Positions 1 to 9,339 of a stretch of DNA of 64,000 nucleotides are shown here, in pieces; position 1 is the first letter of the stretch, and the number at the start of each line of letters is the position of its first letter. The DNA is taken from NCBI RefSeq assembly GCF_015471405.1, contig NZ_BLVZ01000006.1, positions 310,001-374,000 on the forward strand, given 5' to 3'. The stretch is from Pseudomonas cichorii (GTDB taxonomy: Bacteria > Pseudomonadota > Gammaproteobacteria > Pseudomonadales > Pseudomonadaceae). The notes below the pieces were generated by a model that had not been told where the DNA came from, made no database searches, and was given only the letters and a program-made list of their open reading frames with translations. Both the position numbers and the translations under genes were made by a program.

Positions 1-69
1 ACCGGGAAGGTTGCCCCAGTGTTGTTTGCCTGCGGCGGCAGGAAGAAGCGGTAGACGCAGAACGGGCAC
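1..69 (-). CDS. mfd: Transcription-repair coupling factor Mfd, N-terminal fragment
   Basis: Only the first 23 codons lie in the window and the gene runs off its left edge. Read on the reverse strand from a GTG at 69-67 they give MPVLRLPLLPAAAGKQHWG and onward, which is the conserved start of Pseudomonas Mfd (VLRLP, then KQHWGNLPG). Mfd is the cytoplasmic ATP-driven translocase that removes stalled RNA polymerase and recruits UvrA. It is divergent from gap, as in P. aeruginosa (mfd/PA3001). Identification rests on these few residues plus synteny. Confidence 0.8.
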   Translation of the reverse strand, partial: MPVLRLPLLPAAAGKQHWGNLPG

Positions 70-231
70 GGAAGGTCGGACTCCAGGCGTTGCGACAGGG
101 GCGGCGATTGTACCGGGGGAAGGTGGTGGCTGTCAGTTTTCAGCTCAGCTTGAAGCATAAAAAGCCTGGCCCGGCAATTTCCTGCGTGTATGGGGAACAA
201 ATGTAGTGCGCATCGATCTGACAACGGCGCA

Positions 232-260
232 TTGCTCATAAACAAAGGCGGCGGCATAAT
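232..260 (+). promoter_or_regulatory. Candidate sigma-70 promoter of gap
   Basis: TTGCTC (232-237) and CATAAT (255-260) are separated by 17 bases, a good match in sequence and spacing to a housekeeping promoter. It lies about 40 bases ahead of the gap start in the mfd/gap divergent region. Nothing else was recognised in positions 70-284. Confidence 0.4.
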
Positions 261-299
261 GTAGCCCCTTTTTTCAGCCCCTACATGTGGAAGGTTCCC

Positions 300-1748
300 G
301 TGACTCAGAAGCCCGACCAGTGTCTTGGTGAATGGATCGATCGTGAAGCGCTCGCCGAGGCGATGATTCCGCTTATCGGCCAGCTCTACCGCAATAACAA
401 TGTGGTGAGTTCGATCTATGGCCGCAGCCTGATCAACCGTTCAGTCATCGCGATTCTCAAAGCTCACCGCTTTGCGCGTCATCGCCAGTCCGACGCACTT
501 GAGTTGTCCGTGCACGAGACTTTCCCGCTCGTCAAGGCGATGAGCGAGCTTGAGCTGGGCGCCGCTTCGGTGGACCTGGGCAAGCTGGCCGTGAAATTCA
601 AGGCCGAAGGCAATGGCCGTTCCGCCGAGCAGTTCGTGCGTGAAGAGCTGGCCAGTGTGGTTGGCAAGAAAAACGCCACTCCGACCAAAGGCACCGACGT
701 CGTGCTTTACGGTTTCGGCCGTATCGGTCGTCTGCTGGCCCGTATCCTGATCGAGAAGACCGGTGGCGGCGAAGGCCTGCGCCTGCGCGCCATCGTTGTC
801 CGCAAAGGCGCGGAAAACGATCTGGTCAAGCGTGCCAGCCTGCTGCGTCGTGACTCGGTACATGGTCCGTTCGACGGCACCATCACCATCGACGAAGCCA
901 ACAGCACCCTGACTGCCAACGGCAACCTGATCCAGATCATCTACGCCAAGAACCCTGCCGAGGTGGACTACACCCAGTACGGTATCAAGGACGCTCTGCT
1001 GGTGGACAACACCGGTGTATGGCGCGATGCCGACGGCCTGGGCCAGCATCTGGCCTGCCCTGGCATCGACCGCGTCGTTCTGACTGCACCAGGCAAAGGC
1101 AAGCTGAAGAACATCGTGCACGGTATCAACCACGGTGAAATCACTGCCGACGACAAGATCGTGTCCGCTGCGTCCTGCACCACCAACGCCATCGTGCCGG
1201 TGCTCAAGGCCGTCAACGACAAGTTCGGTATCGTCAACGGTCACGTTGAAACGGTTCACTCGTACACCAACGACCAGAACCTGATCGACAACTTCCACAA
1301 GGGCGATCGTCGTGGCCGTAGCGCTGCGCTGAACATGGTCATCACCGAAACCGGTGCTGCCACTGCTGCTGCCAAGGCCCTGCCTGAACTGGCTGGCAAG
1401 CTGACCGGCAACGCTATCCGCGTACCGACGCCGAACGTTTCCATGGCCATTCTCAACCTCAACCTTGAGAAAGCCACCAGCCGCGAAGAAATGAACGAGT
1501 ACCTGCGTCACATGGCGCTGCACTCGGATCTGCACAAGCAGATCGATTTCGTCAACTCGCAGGAAGTGGTTTCCACCGACTTCGTCGGCTCACGCCACGC
1601 CGGTGTTGTGGATGGCGAAGCAACCATCGTCAACGATAACCGCGTTGTTCTGTACGTCTGGTACGACAACGAATTCGGTTACAGCTGCCAGGTTGTCCGC
1701 GTCATGGAAGATATTGCCGGCGTCAACCCGCCAGCGTTTCCACAGTAA
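300..1748 (+). CDS. gap: Glyceraldehyde-3-phosphate dehydrogenase, long form
   Basis: Oxidises glyceraldehyde-3-phosphate to 1,3-bisphosphoglycerate (or works in reverse in gluconeogenesis). The protein is 482 residues, about 150 longer than classical GapA, because of an N-terminal extension of about 125 residues typical of this Pseudomonas isoform. The NAD-binding motif GFGRIGR is at 138-144 and the active-site Cys is C293 in SAASCTTNAIVP. I chose GTG 300 because GGAAGG lies five bases upstream. The in-frame ATG at 285 (MWKVPV) would add five residues but has no ribosome binding site. A strong terminator follows. The position beside mfd is conserved in Pseudomonas. Confidence 0.95.
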   Translation: MTQKPDQCLGEWIDREALAEAMIPLIGQLYRNNNVVSSIYGRSLINRSVIAILKAHRFARHRQSDALELSVHETFPLVKAMSELELGAASVDLGKLAVKFKAEGNGRSAEQFVREELASVVGKKNATPTKGTDVVLYGFGRIGRLLARILIEKTGGGEGLRLRAIVVRKGAENDLVKRASLLRRDSVHGPFDGTITIDEANSTLTANGNLIQIIYAKNPAEVDYTQYGIKDALLVDNTGVWRDADGLGQHLACPGIDRVVLTAPGKGKLKNIVHGINHGEITADDKIVSAASCTTNAIVPVLKAVNDKFGIVNGHVETVHSYTNDQNLIDNFHKGDRRGRSAALNMVITETGAATAAAKALPELAGKLTGNAIRVPTPNVSMAILNLNLEKATSREEMNEYLRHMALHSDLHKQIDFVNSQEVVSTDFVGSRHAGVVDGEATIVNDNRVVLYVWYDNEFGYSCQVVRVMEDIAGVNPPAFPQ

Positions 1749-1785
1749 TGATGTAATTGCCCGGTTCTGCCGGGCAGTTCCTCTA

Positions 1786-1827
1786 ACGGGCCGAATCCTG
1801 TATCTACAGGTTTCGGCCCGTTTTGTT
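1786..1827 (+). terminator. Rho-independent terminator after gap
   Basis: ACGGGCCGAA (1786-1795) pairs with TTCGGCCCGT (1812-1821), followed by TTTTGTTT. It ends just before the next start codon, so the MFS gene at 1844 depends on read-through or its own promoter. Confidence 0.85.
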
Positions 1828-1843
1828 TATGGAGAGTCGCTTG

Positions 1844-3109
1844 ATGAGCGGTGGTTCGACGATGGAACGTTCGCAGAAACAGCTCAAAAGCAGTTTCTTC
1901 CTGTTGTTTCTGACGATTTTTATCCCTTTTGGCCTGGGCCATTTCGTTTCGTACATGTTCCGTACGGTCAATGCGGTGATCTATGTCGACCTGCAAGCTG
2001 ACCTGAGCTTGCCAGCGAGTAGCCTGGGATTGTTGACGGGGGCTTATTTCCTGACTTTCGCGGCGGCTCAGATTCCGTTGGGGGTCATGCTCGATCGTTA
2101 CGGCCCTCGCAGTGTGCAGGCTCCGATGCTGCTGTTCGCGGTGCTGGGCTCGATCATCTTCAGCGTCTCCAGTACCGAGGCTGGCCTGCTGATTGGCCGT
2201 GGTCTGATCGGTCTGGGTGTGGCGGGGTCGCTGATGAGCGCCATCAAGGCCTGCGCCATCTGGTTGCCACCTGAGCGTCTGCCCTTGAGTACGGCTTGCC
2301 TGCTGTCGATTGGCGGGCTAGGGGCCATGGCTTCCACGACGCCCTTGCATGTGTTGCTCAACTGGTTCACCTGGCGTGAAGCATTTCTGATTCTGGCGTT
2401 GCTGACTTTTTGTGTCGCCGTGATCATTCACCTCAGCGTTCCCCGCACTTACGAAGCCAAGAGCGCACGTTACTCCGACATGTTCGCTGCCGTGGGCAAG
2501 CTCTATTCGTCATGGACCTTCTGGCGCCTGGCTCTGTACTCGGTATTCGCCCATGCCATTTACATGTCGGTGCTGTCGTTGTGGATGGGACCATGGTTGC
2601 GTGATATGGCCGGTCTGAGTGATTCGGGCATGGCCAGTGTGTTGCTGTTCGGCACTGTTGCCATGGTTGCCGGTTCTCTGGCGTTTGGCACGATCACTGA
2701 CTATCTGCGCCGTTTCGGGGTGCAGCCGATCATGGTCTGTGGTGCCGGGATGGTGATCTTTATTGTCTTCCAGATGCTCATGGCCAGCGGCTTGCCGGTT
2801 TCGCCGTACCTGATTGCCATGGGTTTCAGCTTCTTTGGCACGTCCACCACCATGAACTACGCCATCGTTGCCCAGTCGGTTTCACCCGAGTTGGCGGGGC
2901 GCGTGAGCTCGTCCTTCAACCTGGTGGTGTTCGTACTCGCGTTTTTCCTGCAATGGCTGATGGGGATCGTGCTGAATCTATGGCTGGTGGCCGAGGGCGC
3001 AGCGCATCCGATCGAGGCGTATCAGTGGTCACTGGGCCTCATGATTGCCTTGCAACTGCCGGGTGTCTTGTTGTGGCTGAGTTTCAAGCCGTGGAAGTTG
3101 AAGGCCTGA
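1844..3109 (+). CDS. MFS transporter, substrate unknown
   Basis: Inner-membrane major facilitator of 421 residues with about twelve hydrophobic segments. The loop 2-3 signature is present as GVMLDRYGPRS, and an N-terminal stretch (FFLLFLTIFIPFGLGHFVSY) begins the first helix. Of three in-frame ATGs, 1844 is preceded by GGAGAG about nine bases upstream. ATG 1829 (MESRLMSGG) and ATG 1862 (MERSQKQ) are alternatives. No substrate can be assigned from sequence or neighbours. It lies where P. aeruginosa carries aroP1 and the nqr operon. Confidence 0.8.
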   Translation: MSGGSTMERSQKQLKSSFFLLFLTIFIPFGLGHFVSYMFRTVNAVIYVDLQADLSLPASSLGLLTGAYFLTFAAAQIPLGVMLDRYGPRSVQAPMLLFAVLGSIIFSVSSTEAGLLIGRGLIGLGVAGSLMSAIKACAIWLPPERLPLSTACLLSIGGLGAMASTTPLHVLLNWFTWREAFLILALLTFCVAVIIHLSVPRTYEAKSARYSDMFAAVGKLYSSWTFWRLALYSVFAHAIYMSVLSLWMGPWLRDMAGLSDSGMASVLLFGTVAMVAGSLAFGTITDYLRRFGVQPIMVCGAGMVIFIVFQMLMASGLPVSPYLIAMGFSFFGTSTTMNYAIVAQSVSPELAGRVSSSFNLVVFVLAFFLQWLMGIVLNLWLVAEGAAHPIEAYQWSLGLMIALQLPGVLLWLSFKPWKLKA

Positions 3110-3114
3110 AAATG

Positions 3115-3150
3115 AAATGCCCCGGCACAGGGTCGGGGCATTTCTCTATT
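3115..3150. terminator. Bidirectional terminator between convergent transporter genes
   Basis: AAATGCCCCG (3115-3124) pairs with CGGGGCATTT (3134-3143). The A-rich left and T-rich right flanks allow termination of both the forward MFS gene and the reverse TcuC-like gene. Confidence 0.8.
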
Positions 3151-3180
3151 GCTTGAAGCTATGTTGTGTGAGGCATTGGA

Positions 3181-4473
3181 TCAGGCAGTGGTCGCAGCGC
3201 CCGGGGCTTGCAGTTTATGTCCGCCTTTGCGGAACAACACCAGCGTTGCAACCAGACCCAGGATGGCGGCGCCGGTCAGCCAGATACCTGGCGCGGCCTT
3301 GTTATCCAGCACATGGATCAGGTAGGTGCATGCCGCTGGCGTGAAACCACCGAAAGTCGCGGTCGCCAGGCTGTAGGCCAGGGAGAAACCGGTGGTGCGA
3401 ACGTCTACAGGCATTATTTCGGTCAGGGCCACAACCATGGCGCCGTTGTACGAGCCATACAAGAACGAGAACCACAGCTCGACCATCAGCAGGTTACCGA
3501 AGCTCGGGTGAGCGACCAGCCACGACAGGGCAGGGTAGGCCGTGGCGATGGCCAGCACGGTTGCCGCGATCAGCAGAGGCTTGCGGCCGATGCGGTCGGA
3601 AAACGAACCCATGATCGGCAGCCAGATAAAGTTGGATACACCCACACAAACGGTCACCAGCAGGCTGTCGATGTCCGAGAGGTGCAATTCGTTCTTGCCG
3701 AAGGTCGGCGTATAGGCCGTGATCAGATAGAACGAAACAGTGGTCATGACAACCAGCGCCATACCACCCAGCACCAGCCCGAAGTTCTGGCTGATGGAGC
3801 GCATGACTTCGCTCAGGTTCGGACGATGTGTGCGAGCTTCGAACTCCGGCGACTCTTCCAGCGAACGGCGAATGATGAAGATGGCCGGCACGATCAGGCA
3901 GCCCACCAGGAACGGCACGCGCCAGCCCCATTCACCCATCTGATCCGGGCTGAGCCAGTGGTTGAGGCCAACACCCAGCAGGCCGGCGAAAACCACGGCT
4001 GCCTGTTGGCTTGCGGACTGCCAGCTGACGAAGAAACCCTTGCGGCCCGGCGTGGAAATTTCCGCCAGATACACCGAAACGCCACCCAGCTCAACGCCAG
4101 CGGAGAAACCCTGCAACAGGCGGCCCAGCAGAACCAGCAGGGGCGCGGCAACGCCCAGCGTTGCGTAACCCGGTACGCAGGCGATCAACACTGTGCCAAG
4201 CGCCATCAGCGCCAGGGTGATGATCAGCCCTTTGCGACGACCGTGACGGTCAATGTAGGCACCCAGGAAAATCGCACCCAGCGGACGCATCAGGAAGCCG
4301 GCACCGAAAGTGGCCAGCGAAAGCATCAGGGACGCGAATGCGCTGTCGGCAGGGAAGAAGGTTTTGGCAATGGCCGTGGCGTAAAAGCCGTAGACCATGA
4401 AGTCGAACATTTCAAGAAAGTTACCGCTGACAACGCGAAAAATCGCCTTGCCCTTGCCTGTGTTTGAGGCCAT
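3181..4473 (-). CDS. tcuC: Tricarboxylate-proton symporter, TcuC/CitA type
   Basis: A 430-residue inner-membrane MFS symporter of the metabolite:H+ family. The opening [18 protein letters not shown], the loop motif [30 protein letters not shown] and [12 protein letters not shown] correspond closely to Salmonella TcuC and CitA, which import tricarballylate or citrate. A second charged motif, [10 protein letters not shown], sits in the matching loop of the C-terminal half. The neighbouring genes do not include tcuA/tcuB or a citrate-sensing two-component pair, so citrate versus tricarballylate cannot be decided. The gene is convergent with the previous MFS gene and divergent from the giant gene at 4768. 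Confidence 0.8.
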   Translation of the reverse strand: MASNTGKGKAIFRVVSGNFLEMFDFMVYGFYATAIAKTFFPADSAFASLMLSLATFGAGFLMRPLGAIFLGAYIDRHGRRKGLIITLALMALGTVLIACVPGYATLGVAAPLLVLLGRLLQGFSAGVELGGVSVYLAEISTPGRKGFFVSWQSASQQAAVVFAGLLGVGLNHWLSPDQMGEWGWRVPFLVGCLIVPAIFIIRRSLEESPEFEARTHRPNLSEVMRSISQNFGLVLGGMALVVMTTVSFYLITAYTPTFGKNELHLSDIDSLLVTVCVGVSNFIWLPIMGSFSDRIGRKPLLIAATVLAIATAYPALSWLVAHPSFGNLLMVELWFSFLYGSYNGAMVVALTEIMPVDVRTTGFSLAYSLATATFGGFTPAACTYLIHVLDNKAAPGIWLTGAAILGLVATLVLFRKGGHKLQAPGAATTA

Positions 4474-4767
4474 TGGAAATACTCACTTAGGCTGTCTAGC
4501 TAGGGGGAAATCGTTGTATTTATGTCCTGCTTTGCAGCGGCGAAGGCTCAAGCCTGCGCACGAAGCATAATTGTAACCATATGTGTAAATTAGTCCGAAA
4601 ACAACTTTATGTCACGTGACAGCCGTTTTTCAGAGGGCGTTGGGCCATGGCTGCATGCGGTATTTGTTTATGTCCGGGGGAGGGGGCATATGGCTTTAGC
4701 TCATTGAAATAGCGCCCAGGCTTTTAGCTTGAAGGGCAGCCATTCAAACAAGTGAGCTGGATTTCAT

Positions 4768-7700
4768 ATGACTATTGCATTCGATGTTGCAGAACAATTT
4801 GCCGCGCGTCCCACCTTGCGCGGGGTCGCTGCTACCACCTTGCACCAGGAACTGCGCGAGCTATACCCGACACTGCATATCGACCCGCGGGTTGCTGTCG
4901 TTTCCCGTGTTTCAACCGCCGCAGACGCTTCATTGCCTGCGTCGGGCGAGGCGAAAACACTCCTCGATTGTCTGCTGGAGCATTTCGCTGCCCAGTCCAG
5001 CGTGAAGTGGACCAACGAGCAAAATACCCTGATGGGTGCTTCAGGCGCATTGCCTGTGGACATGCCCGGTCTTGGCGCGCTGGTGAATCGACTGGCGCTC
5101 GGGTTGTTCGAGAACGTGAAACAGGCACTGGTCAATTACTGGAGCGAATGCAGCGGTGAGCATGTCGATTGCAACAGTCGCTGGGACTGGCTTGCGAGGC
5201 TGATCAGGCAGGCATTACTCGATGGCCTGGGCGCAATGCCTTCGCGTCCGCAGGCGTCGGGCGTTCGGGAGTGGCTGCGAGATATCGCCCTGTTTCCAGA
5301 AAAGGCCGAGCGCGAACGCTTGGCCGTACAAAAGCCGTTGCCACGCGCCTGTATTGTTCGTCTGCGAATCAAAGGCGTTGATAGCGGGTCAGTGATACTC
5401 CCGGCTCTGGTCGTTTTCGGCATTCGCGAAGGCCATGAGCAGGTTCTGATGTATCAATTGTCAGGCCTTTGCCAGAGCTGGTCGTCGTTGAGTGCCTGGG
5501 AGCGAAGCCTGGGGCATCTGCTTGCCGATCAGGGTAATGAAGCAGAGGTGCAGTGGGCGGCTCATGAACCTGAAGATGATATTTTCAGCGTTCTGGCGAT
5601 GGCGCTTCTGGAAAACCAGTTGATGGGGGTGCAAGGGCTCGCGAGTGAGCCGGCCTATGATCTTGATCGTCTGGAGCATGCTCTGGCGGCACTGACCGAC
5701 GTTTGCGCACTCTTCGATGGGGATGATCTGACATCCGGTCAGCCCTCCGTACTGGGCATCGAGCGTTTGCCTCTATGGATGAAAAACGCGCAGGAGGCGG
5801 ACCGCAACCAGTACAGTCGCCTGATGAGTGCTCTGGCAGTGACGCAGAAGCGCTCTCGTGGGAAGTCATTCAATGACGGGCTGCCACCGATTCTTGAGTT
5901 CGCATCCCGATCCCTGGCCATTGCCATCGCTCAGGATCACCTTGACGGAGTGGACTTTCTGCCCCATCAGATTCAGATACGAATCGACAAGGTTACCGCT
6001 GCAACGGTGTCAGGAGGAGGTCAGCCCTTTGCAACGGGAAGCGTTGAGCCGGTGCTCATGACATTTCCCGAGTTTGCCCTGGAGAATCTCTCCGGCCTGC
6101 CCGCAGGAGAAATCACGGTCCATCGCACGGATGGAAAAACACTGCCGCACTGGATGACGGCGGATTATCTGAAAGCACTCACCGTGCGCGTTGATATTGG
6201 CCAGGTCTATCCGGATCTGCTCAAGCGCTACCTGGTGACAGACACCGCCGAGGCGCAACGGCGTCAGAGACTGTTTGCCGATCAATTGCGTCTACAACTG
6301 CCTTTGCAGGCACTGGAGCAGAAGATCAAGGGCGAACTGAGCCTGAAGGGCTATCGATCTGTCTGCGCGATCATGCAAACGGTCGTGGCCGAGCGGCGCG
6401 TGGGCATTCAGCCAATAGTCCTGCGGCCACTGGCTTTCGTTCGTCAGCCGGGGCACCGGGCCGATGCCGTAGGCAATATGTTCGTGATCGGACCGCTGGA
6501 CACGGCTTTCGGGCCGCATGTGCTCTATCGGCCCTTTGCCCGTAAGTCACTGATCGAGTTTGCCAGTTGGTCGGCGCTGCTTGCGGCGGTCAGGCAACCC
6601 GGCGCATTGCAGAACGACATACTGGTCTGGCTGAGCGACAGTGCCCGCCCCGTGTATGCCAATGGCGGTTTTGAGGAACCGCATGTCACCCGTTTTGGCC
6701 TGGGCTCGGATTTCGCGCCGCTGGAAAAGCCTCAGCCAGCTGTGCTGGGGAGTGATGTACTCAAGGGAGACATCATGTCTGGCCTGTTCAGTGCCAATGC
6801 CCGGGCGTTGATCGAACTGGCCGACCGCAATGCCGTTTCCAATGCCGAAAGTCGCTGGGCGCTGTTCAAGGAAGGCGGCTGGCTGTTGCTCAATACCGTG
6901 TTGCCTCTGTTCAGCGGACCTGTTGCCAATGCCTTGTGGCTCGCGCAATTGCTGTCCGGAATCAACCAGCAGCTTGCCAGCCCCGTCTCTGCGGACGAAG
7001 GGAACTCGGCACAGCTTGCCGGGCTGCTGCTCGATATCTCACTGGTCTTGCTCCATTCCGGGATTTCCTCTCATAACCTTGCATCCGTGAACATGCTTGC
7101 AGGCCATCGGATGCTGGCAGAGCCGGTTGAGGCCGATTTGGTGGTCGTTCAGGCCCCTCTGGTTGCCGACCGTCTGCTGGAGGAACCCCGGACGGTGCTC
7201 GACTTTTCCTGGTCGCAACCCGGCAGCCGGCTCAGCGGGGCGCAACGTCTGGAACTGGAAAAATTCAAGATCTGGCCTGCAACGGTTACCGGCAAGCCGC
7301 TTGCTTCCGGGCCCTATGCCGGTCTCTATGACTTCAATGGGCTCTGGTTGGCCAGGGTCGGTAGCGACCTGTTCCGGGTCATGGTCGAAGGCGATGAAGT
7401 CCGGGTCGTGCGGCCCGATGACCCCGCGATGGCGGGGCCGTGGCTCAGGCATGATGGCCAAGGCTGGCACCTGGATTTGTCACTGCACCTACGGGGTGGC
7501 GCGCCGAAGAAAAACATTCGCAAGCTTGCCCGGGAGAACGCAGAAAACCTGACCCGTATCAATCAGAGCCTCGCAGAGCTTGATCGCCGCGAGACGGATC
7601 TGGTGAACAGGATCATGGGTTACAACACGCACTTGAATACGGCCACCGGTGAGGTGCGACAGCTTTTTCTCGACCGCCTCGAAGAGGTGATGGGCGAAGA

Positions 7701-9339
7701 AGTCGAGTTGTTGAAGCAGCGGATGAGCCTTTGGGAGCAATTGAGAGTCGGAGATCGACCGCCTGAGCGGCATATGGCACAGGATATCGCGCGGGTCACG
7801 ATCTACCTGGAGTTTCTGGAAGGCCGGCTGGCGGCTGAAAACGGCGTTGTGGCCAACACCGAACTCGCGAAAATGGCCAGGCCCGGAGGTATCGTTTCGG
7901 ATCAGGACGTCGAGATCTACCTGAACATGTTCAAGTCGCTGCTGAGCCGGCAGGAAAAAGGCATGCGCTGGTCGCAGATCCGTGAAGCGTTCTGGGAGCG
8001 GTTGCGCGCAGTGCCTAAAGTTGGCGAAGAGTTCTGGCGCAAGCAGGTCACGACGTTGTATGAGGGAAAATTGTTCTCCGGCCTGGAGTGGCGAATCCAG
8101 CACATGATGTCGTTCCTGGAGCTGTGTTTCAGTAGAGAGCACATTGCCGATAATGAGGAGTTTCGTCCTTTCAAGGCATTGCGTACCGACATGGATCTGA
8201 ATGGTGCGTTCGCTTCCCATGCCGAGCTTGAAAGGCCCAACGACTATTCACTGAGCGAGCGGATTGACGTTCTGGAAAGTGTCTTGCGCGAGTACCAGAA
8301 AGCCAGGGGCATCGCTGACGATGTCGATGCCGCGCAGTTTACGGGTGTTCAAGTCCAGTACCTGGAGAACTTCAAGGCCGAGTTGAATGCGCTGTGCGAG
8401 ACGACCCAGGCCCAGCTTGCGAAGTTGATCCAGGAAAATATCGAGCCTTCGCCTGCGCTGGTCGAGTATGTGCCACGGGTCGAGCAGCTCTACAAAAAAG
8501 TCATCAGGACGCGCAATCATCGCTCCTTTGTCGGGCATGTCCGTCAGGGTGAAAGGAGTTTTCCCGGCGAAGTTGCCGATATCAAGAATGCGCAGACGGG
8601 CCAGGTCATCAGCTCGTGGCACCGGCATGCCGATGGCCAATGGGTGGAAATTCAAACCGTAACCCCCAAGAAACCGACGCCCACTGCACGGCCGACGTCG
8701 GCAGGTGAGCTGCAAAGGCGTGCCCGGACACTTCTGCTGGAGGTAGAACCGGCGCTCGAAAAGGCTCGTCAGCAATCGATACGTGGGTACGAGCCTGAAG
8801 ACATCGAAGATATCCTTGTCTTGAAGGCGGGCAAGTTGACGGCGCTTGCCGAGCAAATGACCGATAGCGCAGGGATATCTGAAAACCTGCCTCAGCAATT
8901 GAGCGCAAGCGCGGCACAGTTGCGCGATGCCGCCACCCGCTTGACTGCCGAGGGGCGCAGCCTGCGTATCTCGATGATCAAGGCTCAGCCACCGACAGCC
9001 GCTCGGATCAGCTATCTGCACCGCCAGGGCGAAATAAACATTTCATCTTTCGAAGGCAGGAAAAACATGTCGGGCGCCAGGCTTGATGACTTCCTGCAAG
9101 AGTATGCGATTCGTGACAAGGACAACCGCTTGCTATGGTGGGCGCATTTTCACTACAGAAACGAAACCGATGCTGCTCAGGCATTCACGGCGGCTCATCT
9201 GAAACTGCCCGAGCAGCGCCTGTTGGGCTACAAATCGCTGATCAAAGCCTCTGGAGGAGCAAAGGACGTGGTCAATATCTATCGCAGCGCCATCGGCAAG
9301 GAGATCGCCCAGCGTCTGTTTCTGGTGCTGGCTCCATGA
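4768..9339 (+). CDS. Giant toxin-like protein (DUF6543-type), function unknown
   Basis: A 1523-residue protein without an obvious signal peptide. From memory of large Pseudomonas proteins annotated DUF6543/dermonecrotic-toxin-like, three blocks look familiar: a region near 690-740 (ALIELADRNAVSNAESRWAL, then KEGGWLLLNTVLPLFSGP), a second hydrophobic block near 750-772, and a C-terminal LLWWAHFHYRNE block near 1460. The hydrophobic blocks could span or perturb membranes. A charged, helix-rich stretch near 915-1000 looks like coiled coil. No catalytic motif was recognised. The stop overlaps the apbE start (ATGA), so the two are probably co-transcribed. The 294-base upstream gap shows no recognisable operator. 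Family assignment is tentative. Confidence 0.6.
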   Translation: MTIAFDVAEQFAARPTLRGVAATTLHQELRELYPTLHIDPRVAVVSRVSTAADASLPASGEAKTLLDCLLEHFAAQSSVKWTNEQNTLMGASGALPVDMPGLGALVNRLALGLFENVKQALVNYWSECSGEHVDCNSRWDWLARLIRQALLDGLGAMPSRPQASGVREWLRDIALFPEKAERERLAVQKPLPRACIVRLRIKGVDSGSVILPALVVFGIREGHEQVLMYQLSGLCQSWSSLSAWERSLGHLLADQGNEAEVQWAAHEPEDDIFSVLAMALLENQLMGVQGLASEPAYDLDRLEHALAALTDVCALFDGDDLTSGQPSVLGIERLPLWMKNAQEADRNQYSRLMSALAVTQKRSRGKSFNDGLPPILEFASRSLAIAIAQDHLDGVDFLPHQIQIRIDKVTAATVSGGGQPFATGSVEPVLMTFPEFALENLSGLPAGEITVHRTDGKTLPHWMTADYLKALTVRVDIGQVYPDLLKRYLVTDTAEAQRRQRLFADQLRLQLPLQALEQKIKGELSLKGYRSVCAIMQTVVAERRVGIQPIVLRPLAFVRQPGHRADAVGNMFVIGPLDTAFGPHVLYRPFARKSLIEFASWSALLAAVRQPGALQNDILVWLSDSARPVYANGGFEEPHVTRFGLGSDFAPLEKPQPAVLGSDVLKGDIMSGLFSANARALIELADRNAVSNAESRWALFKEGGWLLLNTVLPLFSGPVANALWLAQLLSGINQQLASPVSADEGNSAQLAGLLLDISLVLLHSGISSHNLASVNMLAGHRMLAEPVEADLVVVQAPLVADRLLEEPRTVLDFSWSQPGSRLSGAQRLELEKFKIWPATVTGKPLASGPYAGLYDFNGLWLARVGSDLFRVMVEGDEVRVVRPDDPAMAGPWLRHDGQGWHLDLSLHLRGGAPKKNIRKLARENAENLTRINQSLAELDRRETDLVNRIMGYNTHLNTATGEVRQLFLDRLEEVMGEEVELLKQRMSLWEQLRVGDRPPERHMAQDIARVTIYLEFLEGRLAAENGVVANTELAKMARPGGIVSDQDVEIYLNMFKSLLSRQEKGMRWSQIREAFWERLRAVPKVGEEFWRKQVTTLYEGKLFSGLEWRIQHMMSFLELCFSREHIADNEEFRPFKALRTDMDLNGAFASHAELERPNDYSLSERIDVLESVLREYQKARGIADDVDAAQFTGVQVQYLENFKAELNALCETTQAQLAKLIQENIEPSPALVEYVPRVEQLYKKVIRTRNHRSFVGHVRQGERSFPGEVADIKNAQTGQVISSWHRHADGQWVEIQTVTPKKPTPTARPTSAGELQRRARTLLLEVEPALEKARQQSIRGYEPEDIEDILVLKAGKLTALAEQMTDSAGISENLPQQLSASAAQLRDAATRLTAEGRSLRISMIKAQPPTAARISYLHRQGEINISSFEGRKNMSGARLDDFLQEYAIRDKDNRLLWWAHFHYRNETDAAQAFTAAHLKLPEQRLLGYKSLIKASGGAKDVVNIYRSAIGKEIAQRLFLVLAP

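Noticed and set aside
441..1535. Reverse-strand frame of 364 codons opposite gap
   Set aside because: Shadow of a highly expressed, GC-biased gene; no recognisable protein family.
3208..4467. Forward frame of 419 codons opposite the TcuC-like gene
   Set aside because: Rich in Gln/His/Arg as expected from antisense of a membrane protein; no motifs.
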